A stretch of 64,000 nucleotides of DNA. Source: Streptomyces bicolor (GTDB lineage Bacteria > Actinomycetota > Actinomycetes > Streptomycetales > Streptomycetaceae). The translations under genes were made by a program, and so were the position numbers. The stretch lies in NCBI RefSeq assembly GCF_000719285.1, contig NZ_JOFS01000002.1, positions 186,001 through 250,000 of the forward strand. The letters run 5' to 3'. The notes beneath the pieces were generated by a model that searched no databases, was not told where the DNA came from, and saw nothing but the letters and a program-made list of their open reading frames with translations. Below are positions 34,258 to 43,005 of this stretch, in pieces (position 1 is the first letter of the stretch; each line of letters begins with the position of its first letter).

Positions 34258-35217
34258 TCAGCGTCCGGGTACGTACCCACGCTGCTTGTCGACCACGTTC
34301 AGCAGCGGTCTGCCCGCCTCCCACCTCTCGTACAACTCCACGAACTGCGCACCGAGTTGATCGCGCCAGCCGACGGTGTCCCCGCTCATGTGCGGCGAGA
34401 CGATCAGCCCCGGCAGTCCCCACAGCGGGCTGTCGGGAGCGAGGGGCTCGTGCTCGAAGACGTCGAGGGCGGCACCCGCGATCCAGCGCTTGGTGAGCGC
34501 CTCGGCCAGGGCGTCCTCCACCACAAGCTGCCCGCGCCCGACGTTGATGAACCGGGCGGAGGGCTGCATGACGCCGAAGCGGCGCAGGTCGAACATGCCG
34601 TGCGTCTGCTCGGTGAGCGGCGCGGCCGCGATCACCCAGTCGGCGCGGGACATCAGCCGGTCGAGGTCGTCGGGGCCGTGGATGCCGGTGCGCGGGACCC
34701 GGCCGACCAGCGCGGTGGTGACGTCGAGGGCCTTGAGCGTGCGGGCGATCGTACGGCCGATGGGCCCGGACCCCACCACGCACGCGCGCGTGCCCGCCAC
34801 GCGCTGCCCCTCGCGGTGCCGCCACTCCCGGGCGCGCTGGAACTCCAGGGTCCTCGGCAGGTCCTTGGCCATCGCCAGCACCAGCGCGGCCACGTACTCG
34901 GCGATCGGCTGGTCGAAGATCCCGCGCGCGTTGGTGACCACGGTGCCGGACTCGGTCAGCTCCGGGCACATCAGATGGTCCACACCCGCGCTCGCCGTGT
35001 GCACCCAGCGCGGCCGCGGGCCCTCGCCGGGCCAGGCGTCGCGTACGGCGTGCGAGGTGAAGTCCCAGACCAGCAGGACGTCGGCGTGCGGCAGCCGCTC
35101 GGCGAGCGTCGACTCGTCCGCGTGCTCGACACGGGCGCGGCCGGTGAGACGGCCGAGGCGGGGCAGGGGGTCCGCGTCGAGGACGAGAAGGGTGGGCGGG
35201 GTGTCGGGAGAGGTCAT
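34258..35217 (-). CDS. D-2-hydroxyacid dehydrogenase family protein
   Basis: This 319-residue NAD(P)H-dependent enzyme has the nucleotide fold 'ACVVGSGPIGRTIARTL' (about 146-162). The catalytic Arg lies near 'FINVGRGQLVVEDAL', the Glu near 'DVFEHEPLAPDSPLW', and the His is in 'IVSPHMSGDT'. The N-terminal domain carries 'HTASAGVDHLM'. It reduces 2-oxoacids or oxidises D-2-hydroxyacids. It is the first gene of the two-gene operon with the amidase and divergent from the maleate-isomerase pair. Confidence 0.92.
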   Translation of the reverse strand: MTSPDTPPTLLVLDADPLPRLGRLTGRARVEHADESTLAERLPHADVLLVWDFTSHAVRDAWPGEGPRPRWVHTASAGVDHLMCPELTESGTVVTNARGIFDQPIAEYVAALVLAMAKDLPRTLEFQRAREWRHREGQRVAGTRACVVGSGPIGRTIARTLKALDVTTALVGRVPRTGIHGPDDLDRLMSRADWVIAAAPLTEQTHGMFDLRRFGVMQPSARFINVGRGQLVVEDALAEALTKRWIAGAALDVFEHEPLAPDSPLWGLPGLIVSPHMSGDTVGWRDQLGAQFVELYERWEAGRPLLNVVDKQRGYVPGR

Positions 35218-35390
35218 ACGGGGTCGCTTCTCCGGGGGGTGCGGGGGCCGTTTCGCGGAGTTCTACTGGAAGGGCGGGCCGTCTGACATGCGAGGTTTGA
35301 CCACGCTCGCACCCGAACCTACCTTCGTCAACACGGGCGTGCGTACGGTCCGTTGCTCACCTGTTTCTCGTAGTGAGGACGGTGCCTGCC

Positions 35391-36236
35391 ATGGACGCCA
35401 TGGACATCTCCTTCCTCGGCGGCCCCCGCCCGCAGCGCGGTGTGGGAGTCGTCGCCCCGTTCGACTTCGCGCTGGACCGGGAGCTGTGGCGCTGGGTGCC
35501 GGACGAGGTGTCCCTCCACCTCACTCGCACCCCGTACGTCCCGGTCGAGGTCAGCCTCGACCTGGCCCGCCTGGTCAGCGAGCACGAGACGCTGAGCGAC
35601 GGCGTCCGCACCCTGACCGCGATCGCGCCCGAGGTGGTCGCCTACGCCTGTACCTCCGGCAGTTTCGTCGGCGGCATCGCGGGCGAGCGGGCGATGTGCG
35701 AGGCGATGACGCGGGCCGGCGCGGTGCCGTCCGTCACGACCTCGGGCGCGCTGCTGGAGGCGCTGACCGAGCTGGGCGTACGGCGGGTGGCGCTGGTGAC
35801 GCCGTACACCGTGTCGGTGACGCGGGCGCTGGAGGAGTACGTGGCGCAGGCGGGGGTCCTGGTCACCGGGTGCGCGTTCATGGGGCTGACCCGGCACATC
35901 TGGAAGGTGCCGTACCGCGATGTGGCGGACATGGCCCGCAGGGCGGTGCGGGGCGCCACCGACGCGTTGTTCATCAGCTGCACCAACCTCCCCACCTACG
36001 ACGTGATCCCCCAACTGGAGGCCGAACTGCGCATCCCGGTGCTCTCGGCCAACCAGGTCACGATGTGGGCGGCGCTGCGTCGGCTGGGTACCCGAGCGGT
36101 GGGGCCGTATCAGGCGCTGATCGATCCGGCGGCACGGATCGATCCGGCGGGCGGCGGTCCCGTGCTTCCCGGAGCACTGCCGGAAGCACTGCCGAACGTG
36201 CCGGGCGAAGAACAGCAGCAGGAAGGGCCGACATGA
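35391..36236 (+). CDS. Maleate isomerase/arylmalonate decarboxylase-family protein, paralogue 1
   Basis: This 281-residue member of the Asp/Glu racemase superfamily has two nucleophile-bearing motifs: 'AYACTSGSFVGG' (first Cys, about residue 85) and 'FISCTNLPTYDVIP' (second Cys, about residue 200). These match the paired Cys of maleate cis-trans isomerase. The ATG at 35391 is preferred because GAGGA precedes it; GTG 35373 is an alternative. The stop overlaps the next ATG (ATGA). It is probably a hetero-partner of the next protein or acts on the same substrate. Confidence 0.88.
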   Translation: MDAMDISFLGGPRPQRGVGVVAPFDFALDRELWRWVPDEVSLHLTRTPYVPVEVSLDLARLVSEHETLSDGVRTLTAIAPEVVAYACTSGSFVGGIAGERAMCEAMTRAGAVPSVTTSGALLEALTELGVRRVALVTPYTVSVTRALEEYVAQAGVLVTGCAFMGLTRHIWKVPYRDVADMARRAVRGATDALFISCTNLPTYDVIPQLEAELRIPVLSANQVTMWAALRRLGTRAVGPYQALIDPAARIDPAGGGPVLPGALPEALPNVPGEEQQQEGPT

Positions 36237-36964
36237 CCGCACTGGGATTCCTCTACCCGGGCCACTCCGCCGAGGACGACTACCCACGCATCGAGCAGTT
36301 GCTCGCCAGCGACATCCGGGTCGACGTGGTGCACACCGACATCGGTGAGGACGCGCACCGGGTGGACGCGCTGCGCCGGATGGGCTCGGCCGAGCGGCTC
36401 GCGGCGGGCGTGGAGGCGCTGCGGCTGACGGGGGCCGAGGCGGTGGTGTGGGCGTGCACGTCCGGCAGTTTCGTCTACGGCTGGGAGGGCGCCCATGAGC
36501 AGGTGCGCACCCTCGCCGTGACGGCGGGCATGCCGGCGTCGTCGACGTCCTTCGCCTTCGTGCACGCGGTGCGGGAGCTCGGGGTGCGGCGGGTGGCGAT
36601 CGGGGCGACGTACCCCGACGACGTGGCGGACCTCTTCGCGGACTTCCTGCGTGCCGCGGGCGTGGAGGTGGTGGCGGTCCGCGGTTCCGGGATCATCACC
36701 GCGGCGGAGGTCGGGAGCTGGGGCGACGCGGAGCTGTTCGCCCTGGCGGAGGAGGCGGACCACCCCGACGCCGAGGCGATTCTCCTCCCGGACACGGCCC
36801 TGCACACGGCGTCCCACCTCACGGCCCTGGAACAACGCCTGTCCAAGCCGGTCCTCACCGCCAACCAGGTCACGGTCTGGGAGGCCCTGAGGCTGACGGA
36901 CCGCCGGGTGAACGCGCCGGAGCTGGGGGTGCTCTTCACGAGGGAGCCGATCGTGCAGGTGTAG
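36233..36964 (+). CDS. Maleate isomerase/Asp-Glu racemase-family protein, paralogue 2
   Basis: This 243-residue homologue of the preceding protein starts in an ATGA overlap. The first Cys motif is conserved ('VWACTSGSFVYG'). The second position reads 'AILLPDTALHTAS', where paralogue 1 has 'FISCTN', so the second catalytic Cys is replaced by Asp or Pro-Asp-Thr sequence. The protein therefore probably does not do classic two-base isomerisation. It may be decarboxylase-like, with one Cys, or a regulatory subunit. Confidence 0.87.
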   Translation: MTALGFLYPGHSAEDDYPRIEQLLASDIRVDVVHTDIGEDAHRVDALRRMGSAERLAAGVEALRLTGAEAVVWACTSGSFVYGWEGAHEQVRTLAVTAGMPASSTSFAFVHAVRELGVRRVAIGATYPDDVADLFADFLRAAGVEVVAVRGSGIITAAEVGSWGDAELFALAEEADHPDAEAILLPDTALHTASHLTALEQRLSKPVLTANQVTVWEALRLTDRRVNAPELGVLFTREPIVQV

Positions 36965-37268
36965 GGCCGTCCCATCCCTGGGGGCTGCCGCCCCCAGACC
37001 CCCGCTTCGGCCCTGAAGGGCCTCGTCCTCAAACTCCCCCAGAGGGGGCACCCCCAGACGGGCTGAAAACCAGCCCCTCCGGCGTTTGAGGAGCGGGGGT
37101 CCAGGGGGCAGAGCCCCCGGGGAACGGGGTCGAAGGGGCAGCGCCCCTGGAGGACGGGACGGGTAGGGGCGGCGGGGGCGAAGAAAACTCCCCACCCGGA
37201 ATAAACCGGAGCCCCCCTCCTGTTAACGCCGGGCAGGACAGCGCACGGCATCACCACAGGAGGCACCC
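36965..37268. repeat. Intergenic region with Streptomyces-type GC repeats
   Basis: This 304-bp gap carries the common Streptomyces phrase family: CCTCAAAC (37027) paired with GTTTGAGG (37084) around a hairpin GGGCTG/CAGCCC (37060-37076). G- and C-tracts flank these. The hairpins probably terminate the maleate-isomerase operon. A plain AT-richer stretch before 37269 holds the flavoenzyme ribosome site. Confidence 0.6.
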
Positions 37269-38372
37269 GTGGCGGCAGACGACCCCCAACCCCACGAGAT
37301 CCGGGGCACAGCACACGGCACCGCCCCGGTCCCCCTCTCCGTACTGGACCTGGTCACGGTCAGCTCAGGCCACACCGCCACCGACGCCCTCCGCACCAGC
37401 GTCGACCTCTCCCGCCTCGCGGAGTCCCGCGGCTTCCACCGCTACTGGGTCGCCGAACACCACTCCATGCCGGGCGTGGCCTCCTCGTCCCCCGCCGTGA
37501 TCCTCGCCCACCTCGCCGCCCACACGACCCGCATCCGCCTCGGCTCCGGCGGCGTCATGCTCCCCAACCACGCCCCGCTCGTCATCGCGGAGCAGTTCGG
37601 CACCTTGGAGGCCATGGCCCCCGGCCGCATAGACCTCGGCCTCGGCCGAGCCCCCGGCACGGACGGCGCCACGGCAGCCGCCCTCCGCCGTACGGATCAC
37701 CTCAACGAGGGCGCCGACGACTTCCCCGAGCAGCTCGCGGAGCTCACCCGTTTCCTCGACGCCGACTTCCCGGACGGCCACCCCTACCGCCGTATCCACG
37801 CCGTCCCCGGCCCCGTCCAGGCGACCTCGCCCGGCGGCGTCCAGTCCCCGCACCGCCCGCCGGTCTGGCTGCTCGGCTCCTCCGGCTTCAGCGCCCGCCT
37901 CGCTGCCGTCCTCGGCCTGCCCTTCGCCTTCGCGCACCACTTCTCGGCGCGCAACACCGTCCCCGCCCTGGACCTGTACCGGGAGTCCTTCCAGCCCTCC
38001 GCCGTCCTCGACGAGCCGTACGCCCTCATCGGCGTCTCCGCCCTCGCCACCGACGACGAGAAGGAGGCCCGCCGCCAGATCAGGGCCGCCGCCCTCAGCA
38101 TGATCCGCCTGCGCACCGGCCGCCCCGGCCTCATCCCCACCCCCGAGGAGGCCGAGGCCCGCGAGTTCACCCCGCTGGAGCGCGAGTTCGCCGACTCCTG
38201 GAACGCCAACGTCGTCCACGGCACCGCCGACGAGGTCCGCGCCGGCCTCGACGACCTCCAGAAGCGCACCGGCGCCGACGAGTTGATGATCACGAGCAAC
38301 GCGCCCGGCATGGACGTACGCCTGCGCTCGTACGAACTCATCGCCGACGCCTACGGGTTGCCGACGATCTGA
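37269..38372 (+). CDS. LLM-class flavin-dependent oxidoreductase
   Basis: This 367-residue luciferase-like monooxygenase-family protein starts at GTG 37269 behind AGGAGG. Family features are 'SVLDLVTVSSGHTATDAL', 'YWVAEHHSMPGVASSSPAV', 'RIRLGSGGVMLPNHAPLVIAEQF' and 'GRIDLGLGRAPGTDG'. The 'WLLGSSGFSARLAAVLGLPFAFAHHF' region completes the F420/FMN-binding barrel. It resembles the YbhJ/MsnO8-type LLM group with flavin rather than F420; substrate unknown. It is a single-gene unit facing cdgA. Confidence 0.92.
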   Translation: MAADDPQPHEIRGTAHGTAPVPLSVLDLVTVSSGHTATDALRTSVDLSRLAESRGFHRYWVAEHHSMPGVASSSPAVILAHLAAHTTRIRLGSGGVMLPNHAPLVIAEQFGTLEAMAPGRIDLGLGRAPGTDGATAAALRRTDHLNEGADDFPEQLAELTRFLDADFPDGHPYRRIHAVPGPVQATSPGGVQSPHRPPVWLLGSSGFSARLAAVLGLPFAFAHHFSARNTVPALDLYRESFQPSAVLDEPYALIGVSALATDDEKEARRQIRAAALSMIRLRTGRPGLIPTPEEAEAREFTPLEREFADSWNANVVHGTADEVRAGLDDLQKRTGADELMITSNAPGMDVRLRSYELIADAYGLPTI

Positions 38373-38393
38373 CCGCACGCCTTTCAGCGCGCG

Positions 38394-40214
38394 TCAGACC
38401 CGCACCCCCAGCAACTCGGAGATACGATCCGGCGGCACCGGCCGCGAGTACAGCCACCCCTGTCCGGTGTCGCAGCCGATCCGCCGCAGTCGCGAGGCCT
38501 GCGCCAGCGTCTCCACGCACTCCGCGGTGACCGTCAGGCCCAGCCGGTGGGCCAGTTGGATCATCGCCTCGACCACGACCTCGTCGGCCGGGTTCGGCGG
38601 GACGGCCGCGCTGTTGTCGCTCTCGTACTGGAAGCCCCGTACGAAGGAACCGTCCAGCTTCAGGACCGAGACCGGCAGCCGGCTGAGGTAGGCCAGGTTC
38701 GAGTAGCCGGTGCCGAAGTCGTCGATGGCGATGCGTACGCCCATGTCGCTGAGCGCCTGGAGGTCCTGGAGCGGTCTGCCCGCCGAGCCCATCACCGCCG
38801 ACTCGGTGAGCTCCAACTGGAGCAGGTGCGGGGCGAGTTCCGTCTCGTCGAGGATGCGGGCCACGTCCGCCACCAGGTCGGAGTCCCAGACCTGCCGTAC
38901 CGCCACGTTCACGCTGACGAAGATCGGCGGCTCGTCGGGGTGTGTCAGCTGCCAGGCGCGGGCCTGACGGCAGGCGGTCTCCAGGATCCAGCGGCCGAGG
39001 GGAACGATAGAGCCGTCCTCCTCCGCCAGTCCGATGAACCGATTCGGCGCCAGTACGCCGAACTGAGGATGATTCCAGCGGACAAGCGCCTCGACCCCGC
39101 GCAGCCGGCCGTCCTCCATGCTCACCAACGGCTGGTACTCCAGGGCGAACTCACCCCGCTCGATGGCCGGGCGGAGGGTGGCGGCGAGGGCCTGGCGGGT
39201 GATGAGGTGGGCGTTGCGTTCGGGGTCGAAGAGCGTCCAGCGGTCCTTGCCGTCGGCCTTCGCCCAGTACAGCGTCGTGTCCGCGGCCTGCATCAGGGCG
39301 TTGGGCGTGGTGCCGGCCGCCTGGCGTTCCACCACGCCGATCGACGCCGACACCGAAAGGCGGCGGCCGGAGAGGTCGAAGGGGGCTCGCAGGGCCTCCA
39401 GCACCGACTCGGCCAGGTCGGCCAGTTGCTCGGTGCCGGTCGAGTCCTCCACGAGGAGGGCGAACTCGTCGCCGCCGAGCCGGGCCACCAGGGGCGGGCT
39501 CGATCTGGCGTACCCCGCCTCCTCGGCGCAGCGCGTGAGCCGTTCGGCCACGGCGGCCAGCAGGCCGTCGCCGATCCGGTTGCCCAGGGTGTCGTTGATC
39601 GCCTTGAAGCCGTCAAGGTCCAGATAACACAGGCCGATTCGGCCGGTGGTGCCGCTCTCGTCGTACGACTCCGCCTCCAGGGCGGCCGACAGGCGCTCGA
39701 AGAACAGGGTGCGGTTGGGTAGCCGGGTCACCGGGTCGTGCATCTGCAAGTGCCGCAGCCGGGCCTGGAGTTCGCGGTGGCCGCTGACGTCGGCGACGGA
39801 GAGCAGGACACCGCCCCGCTCGACACCGGGCAGGGGTGCGACCGTGACCTGGGCCCACAGGGAGTGCCCGTCCGGGTGTTTGAGGCGTCGCGTGCAGCGC
39901 AGCCGGGCCTGGCGGCCGCGCAGCACCTCGAGGTACGCGTGCCAGGTGCGGGCGTCGGAGGCCAGGTCCACCAGGTCGGCGGCGACGGAACCGGCCAGTT
40001 CGCCGGGTGGCGTGCCGAGCAGGTCGGCGAGGGCGGGGTTGGCGCCCGCGACCAGGCCCTCGCGGTCGACCACGGCCATCCCCAGGGGCGCGGCGGAGAA
40101 GGCGGCGGAGTAGGGCGGCTCCCCGGTACCGGGTGATGGCTCTGAGTTACTCTCTGTTACGGCCAACCGGATGAGGTCTGCCGCGGGCGTCGGCCCTTCG
40201 GACGTTCCGCTCAC
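38394..40214 (-). CDS. cdgA: CdgA, PAS-GGDEF-EAL cyclic di-GMP enzyme
   Basis: This 606-residue protein starts at GTG 40214 with GGGAG seven bases upstream. A PAS domain (about residues 35-150) is followed by a GGDEF domain with intact 'RLGGDEF' (247-251) and an EAL domain with intact 'GVEALVRW' (375-377). Both active-site signatures are present, so synthesis and hydrolysis of c-di-GMP are possible. The RxxD inhibitory site before GGDEF reads RSSP, so product inhibition is unlikely. Domain order and context match S. coelicolor CdgA (SCO2817), a BldD-controlled developmental protein. Confidence 0.93.
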   Translation of the reverse strand: MSGTSEGPTPAADLIRLAVTESNSEPSPGTGEPPYSAAFSAAPLGMAVVDREGLVAGANPALADLLGTPPGELAGSVAADLVDLASDARTWHAYLEVLRGRQARLRCTRRLKHPDGHSLWAQVTVAPLPGVERGGVLLSVADVSGHRELQARLRHLQMHDPVTRLPNRTLFFERLSAALEAESYDESGTTGRIGLCYLDLDGFKAINDTLGNRIGDGLLAAVAERLTRCAEEAGYARSSPPLVARLGGDEFALLVEDSTGTEQLADLAESVLEALRAPFDLSGRRLSVSASIGVVERQAAGTTPNALMQAADTTLYWAKADGKDRWTLFDPERNAHLITRQALAATLRPAIERGEFALEYQPLVSMEDGRLRGVEALVRWNHPQFGVLAPNRFIGLAEEDGSIVPLGRWILETACRQARAWQLTHPDEPPIFVSVNVAVRQVWDSDLVADVARILDETELAPHLLQLELTESAVMGSAGRPLQDLQALSDMGVRIAIDDFGTGYSNLAYLSRLPVSVLKLDGSFVRGFQYESDNSAAVPPNPADEVVVEAMIQLAHRLGLTVTAECVETLAQASRLRRIGCDTGQGWLYSRPVPPDRISELLGVRV

Positions 40215-40589
40215 CGCTCGCTCCCGCAGTGCACTCGATCTTCGGATGGGTCTCATCGGAATGGCCGGCCGTGGGCGGTCGGCCGCCGGGCCGTGTCCGT
40301 GCAGGAAAGTGTTGGAAAGTGTGCCGATCATAGAGGCTGGCCCCGGGCCCTTCCACCTACTGTCCAGTGTTCCCACGCGGCCCGCTCATCCGACAGATCG
40401 TTTCTGCCCGCGACTGGACACCTTCTTGGGGCACGCGACCGGTTGTGACGTTCCGTGAGCGATTCGGGGGTGTCGGTTTTGATGCCCTCCGGGCCCCACT
40501 CACCCATCCGGTGCAGGCAAACAGGACGTAGTACGACAATCTGACTGAGGCTGGGAGCGGTGTCCCGCGAACCGCTCCCGGAGGTCCAC
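40215..40589. promoter_or_regulatory. Divergent promoter region cdgA / M6 protease
   Basis: This 375-bp non-coding region lies between cdgA and the secreted protease. cdgA is a known BldD target in S. coelicolor. I searched by eye for the BldD dyad and found no unambiguous match; TGTGACGTTCCGTGAG near 40443 is only a weak candidate. Confidence 0.45.
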
Positions 40590-41966
40590 GTGCCGCGTCA
40601 GCTCCCCCTGCTCCCCGGCATGGGTTGGCTGTGGGAATGGCCCCGACTGCGCACTGCCGCCGCCCTGTTCACCACGATGTCGGCGCTCGCCGCGACCTCC
40701 CTGGTCGCGGGCCCCTCGGTCGCCGAACCGTTCGACACGGCTGCCTGTGCCCTGGAACGCACCGAGGCGCACCACTCCGAAGGACTGAACACCTGGAACA
40801 CCGCCTATCCGCGCCCGACCCGCGAACTCGACGCGGTCATGGTCTTCCTGTCCTTCCCGGACGCGGCACCCCGGACGACACCCGCCGAACTGACGGCCGA
40901 CCATTTCCCTGCTACCACCCACTTCTTCGAACGCGCCTCCTACGGCAGATTCACCCTGCGCCCGCATCCGGTCCGGAACTGGCTCCGGATGCCGCGGCCG
41001 TCGACCGCGTACGCCATACAGCGCGACTGGAACGTGGACGACCGGGCCGCGTATCTGCGGGACGCGCTCGCCGTGGCGGACCGGCAGGTGGACTTCTCCC
41101 GCTACGACATCGTCTACTTCGTCGCCGACCCGGACGCGCCCGGAGTCGACTCGGACGCCACGAAGGTCGTCAACCTGGAGACCCCGTTGCGCGCCGACGG
41201 CACGGACATCCGGCGTGTCGTCACGGTGTTCGAGAACCATCCGCCGGACCGGCTGGTCCTCGCGCACGAGACCGGCCACGTCTTCGACCTGCCCGACCTC
41301 TACCACCGCCCGATGGACGGCAAGGGTGACTGGGACACCTACGTCGGCGACTGGGACCTGATGGGCAGCCAGTTCGGGTTGGCGCCGGATCTGTTCGGCT
41401 GGCACAAGTGGAAGCTCGGGTGGCTGGAGCCGCGGCAGGTGGTGTGTGTGCAGGGGGCGCGGGCCGCCGGGGCGCGGCTGACGCTGGAGCCGCTGTCGGT
41501 CGGGCCCGGTATGCCGGTGCAGGCGGGGGCTGCCGGGGCGCCCGGCGGGCTCGGCTCGTTCGGGGCGGCGCCCGGCGGGCTCGGCGCCGTACCGGGCTTC
41601 GGCCTGGGCAACGGCATCAAGCTCGCCGTCGTCCGCACCGGCCCCGAGAGCGCCCTCGCCTTCGAGGTGCGCGGCCCCGTGGGCAACGACAGGCAGGTCT
41701 GCCGGCAGGGCGTGCTGGTGTACCGGGTGCGCAGCCAGACCGAGTCCGGCGGCGGCCCGGTCGAGGTGATCGACGCCCATCCGCGCACCGAGGCCTGCTG
41801 GGAGGAGTCGGTGTATCCGCCGCTCGCGGACGCGCCGGTCGGGCTGGGCGAGAGTTTCACGGTGCTGGAGGAGGGCGTGCGGGTGGAGGTGGAGGGGCGC
41901 ACGGCTTCGGGGGCGTGGACGGTGAAGATCGCGCCGACGGGACCGCGGGCGCGCGCGACGGGATAG
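40590..41966 (+). CDS. Secreted M6-family metalloprotease
   Basis: This 458-residue protein has an export signal (hydrophobic residues about 22-50, cleavage near 'SVAEPFD'). The zinc-protease motif is 'LAHETGHVFDLPDLY' (HExGH plus Asp), followed by 'DWDLMGS', the Met-turn of M6 (immune inhibitor A-like) enzymes. GGAGG is correctly spaced before GTG 40590. A Gly-rich loop ('GAPGGLGSFGAAPGGLGAVPG', two near-copies) separates the protease from a C-terminal beta domain. It is probably extracellular; substrates unknown. Confidence 0.88.
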   Translation: MPRQLPLLPGMGWLWEWPRLRTAAALFTTMSALAATSLVAGPSVAEPFDTAACALERTEAHHSEGLNTWNTAYPRPTRELDAVMVFLSFPDAAPRTTPAELTADHFPATTHFFERASYGRFTLRPHPVRNWLRMPRPSTAYAIQRDWNVDDRAAYLRDALAVADRQVDFSRYDIVYFVADPDAPGVDSDATKVVNLETPLRADGTDIRRVVTVFENHPPDRLVLAHETGHVFDLPDLYHRPMDGKGDWDTYVGDWDLMGSQFGLAPDLFGWHKWKLGWLEPRQVVCVQGARAAGARLTLEPLSVGPGMPVQAGAAGAPGGLGSFGAAPGGLGAVPGFGLGNGIKLAVVRTGPESALAFEVRGPVGNDRQVCRQGVLVYRVRSQTESGGGPVEVIDAHPRTEACWEESVYPPLADAPVGLGESFTVLEEGVRVEVEGRTASGAWTVKIAPTGPRARATG

Positions 41967-42079
41967 CGCCCGCGCCGGGGCGTGGGGCGTGGTCGGTGGG
42001 GGATGCGCCGGTAGTGACAGGCGTACGGGGTGGGTGCAGGCGTACACGGGTAGTGACGGGTGTACGCCGGGGCATGCGA

Positions 42080-42107
42080 AAAGCCCCTCGCATCCGCGAG
42101 GGGCTTT
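42080..42107 (-). terminator. tRNA-Lys copy 3 terminator
   Basis: AAAGCCCCTCGC and GCGAGGGGCTTT make a 12-bp stem with loop ATCC, ten bases downstream of the tRNA-Lys at 42117. Confidence 0.87.
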
Positions 42108-42116
42108 CACTGTCTG

Positions 42117-42190
42117 TGCGCCGCCAGGGACTCGAACCCCGGACCCGCTGATTAAGAGTCAGCTGCTCTAACCAACTGAGCTAGCGGCGC
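42117..42190 (-). tRNA. tRNA-Lys (CUU), copy 3
   Basis: Identical to the copies at 22100 and 28090. Its 5' end overlaps the last 10 bases of the primase/polymerase-like gene, whose TAG stop lies inside the acceptor and following bases. Confidence 0.97.
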
Positions 42191-42873
42191 CTGCTGACGT
42201 CGTAGACCTTAGCATCCTGGTCGGCGTGGGGAAAAATCGAAATCCGAACGGCCGCGCGAGCCGCCCGCACGGCCGCCCAGAGCAGCACCTCCGGGCCCGG
42301 TAACCAGGGGTTACGGCTGTCCGGGGCGACCAGCCAGCGGGTTCCGGAGGCCGTCGGGGACGCCGCGTACGTGTCCGCCGGAGCCGGGACGGTCACCGCG
42401 TCGCCGGTGCCGTGGCAGAGGAGCGGCGGGATGCCGTCCGTGCGGCTGAACTCCTCCCAGCGCAGCAGTGAGGGCAGTCGCTGGGCGGTGCCGGGGGCGG
42501 CGAACAGCAGGATCCGCCCCCGGAAGGCGGCCACGGGGCCGGCACCCGGGCCCTCGTCCCACAGCCGGTCCAGCATGCGGCGCCCGAAGATCGCGGGGGC
42601 GCTGACCACGTCGAAGACGGAGCCGCAGGGCAGGACCACCGGGGCGTGCGGGCGTTCGGCCCAGAGGGCGAGCATGCTGCGGGGATACGTTCCTGCCGAG
42701 GCGAGCCAGGCGGCTCCGTCGGGGGTGACGCCGGTGACTCCGAAGGTGTCGACGGGGGCGTCGGAGTGGTCTGGGGAGAGGTGGGAGGAGGGGTGGGAGG
42801 GGAGGTGGGCGGAGAAGTTGTGGGAGGAGCTGGAGGAGAGGTCGGCGAAGAGGTCGTCCCGTGTGCGGCTCAT
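42181..42873 (-). CDS. Bifunctional DNA primase/polymerase N-terminal-like protein
   Basis: This 230-residue protein resembles, from memory, Streptomyces proteins annotated as prim-pol N-terminal domain proteins: 'YPRSMLALWAERPHAPVVLPCGSVFDVVSAP', 'GRRMLDRLWDEGPG' and 'LLFAAPGTAQRLPSLLRWEE' patterns (landmarks). I do not see a clear catalytic metal triad, so enzymatic activity is uncertain and it may be a degenerate homologue. The Ser/His-rich leader is low-complexity. Its stop codon is the TAG within the tRNA-Lys 5' end, so the mRNA and tRNA overlap. It ends about 0.1 kb from nothing else on this strand. Confidence 0.6.
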   Translation of the reverse strand: MSRTRDDLFADLSSSSSHNFSAHLPSHPSSHLSPDHSDAPVDTFGVTGVTPDGAAWLASAGTYPRSMLALWAERPHAPVVLPCGSVFDVVSAPAIFGRRMLDRLWDEGPGAGPVAAFRGRILLFAAPGTAQRLPSLLRWEEFSRTDGIPPLLCHGTGDAVTVPAPADTYAASPTASGTRWLVAPDSRNPWLPGPEVLLWAAVRAARAAVRISIFPHADQDAKVYDVSRRR

Positions 42874-43005
42874 GCACCTACATCTACCGACGGTGAGAGC
42901 TCGGTTTCCGAGGGTTGCCGAAAAGCCGGACAGGGGAGGGAGAAGCGGGTATCTTGCCCGCCTGGCATATGCCGTAGGGGTGATCAGGCGCTGACTACGC
43001 CGTAA

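Noticed and set aside
42964..42973. Palindrome GGCATATGCC
   Set aside because: Short, with no nearby partner site or regulator to support it as an operator.
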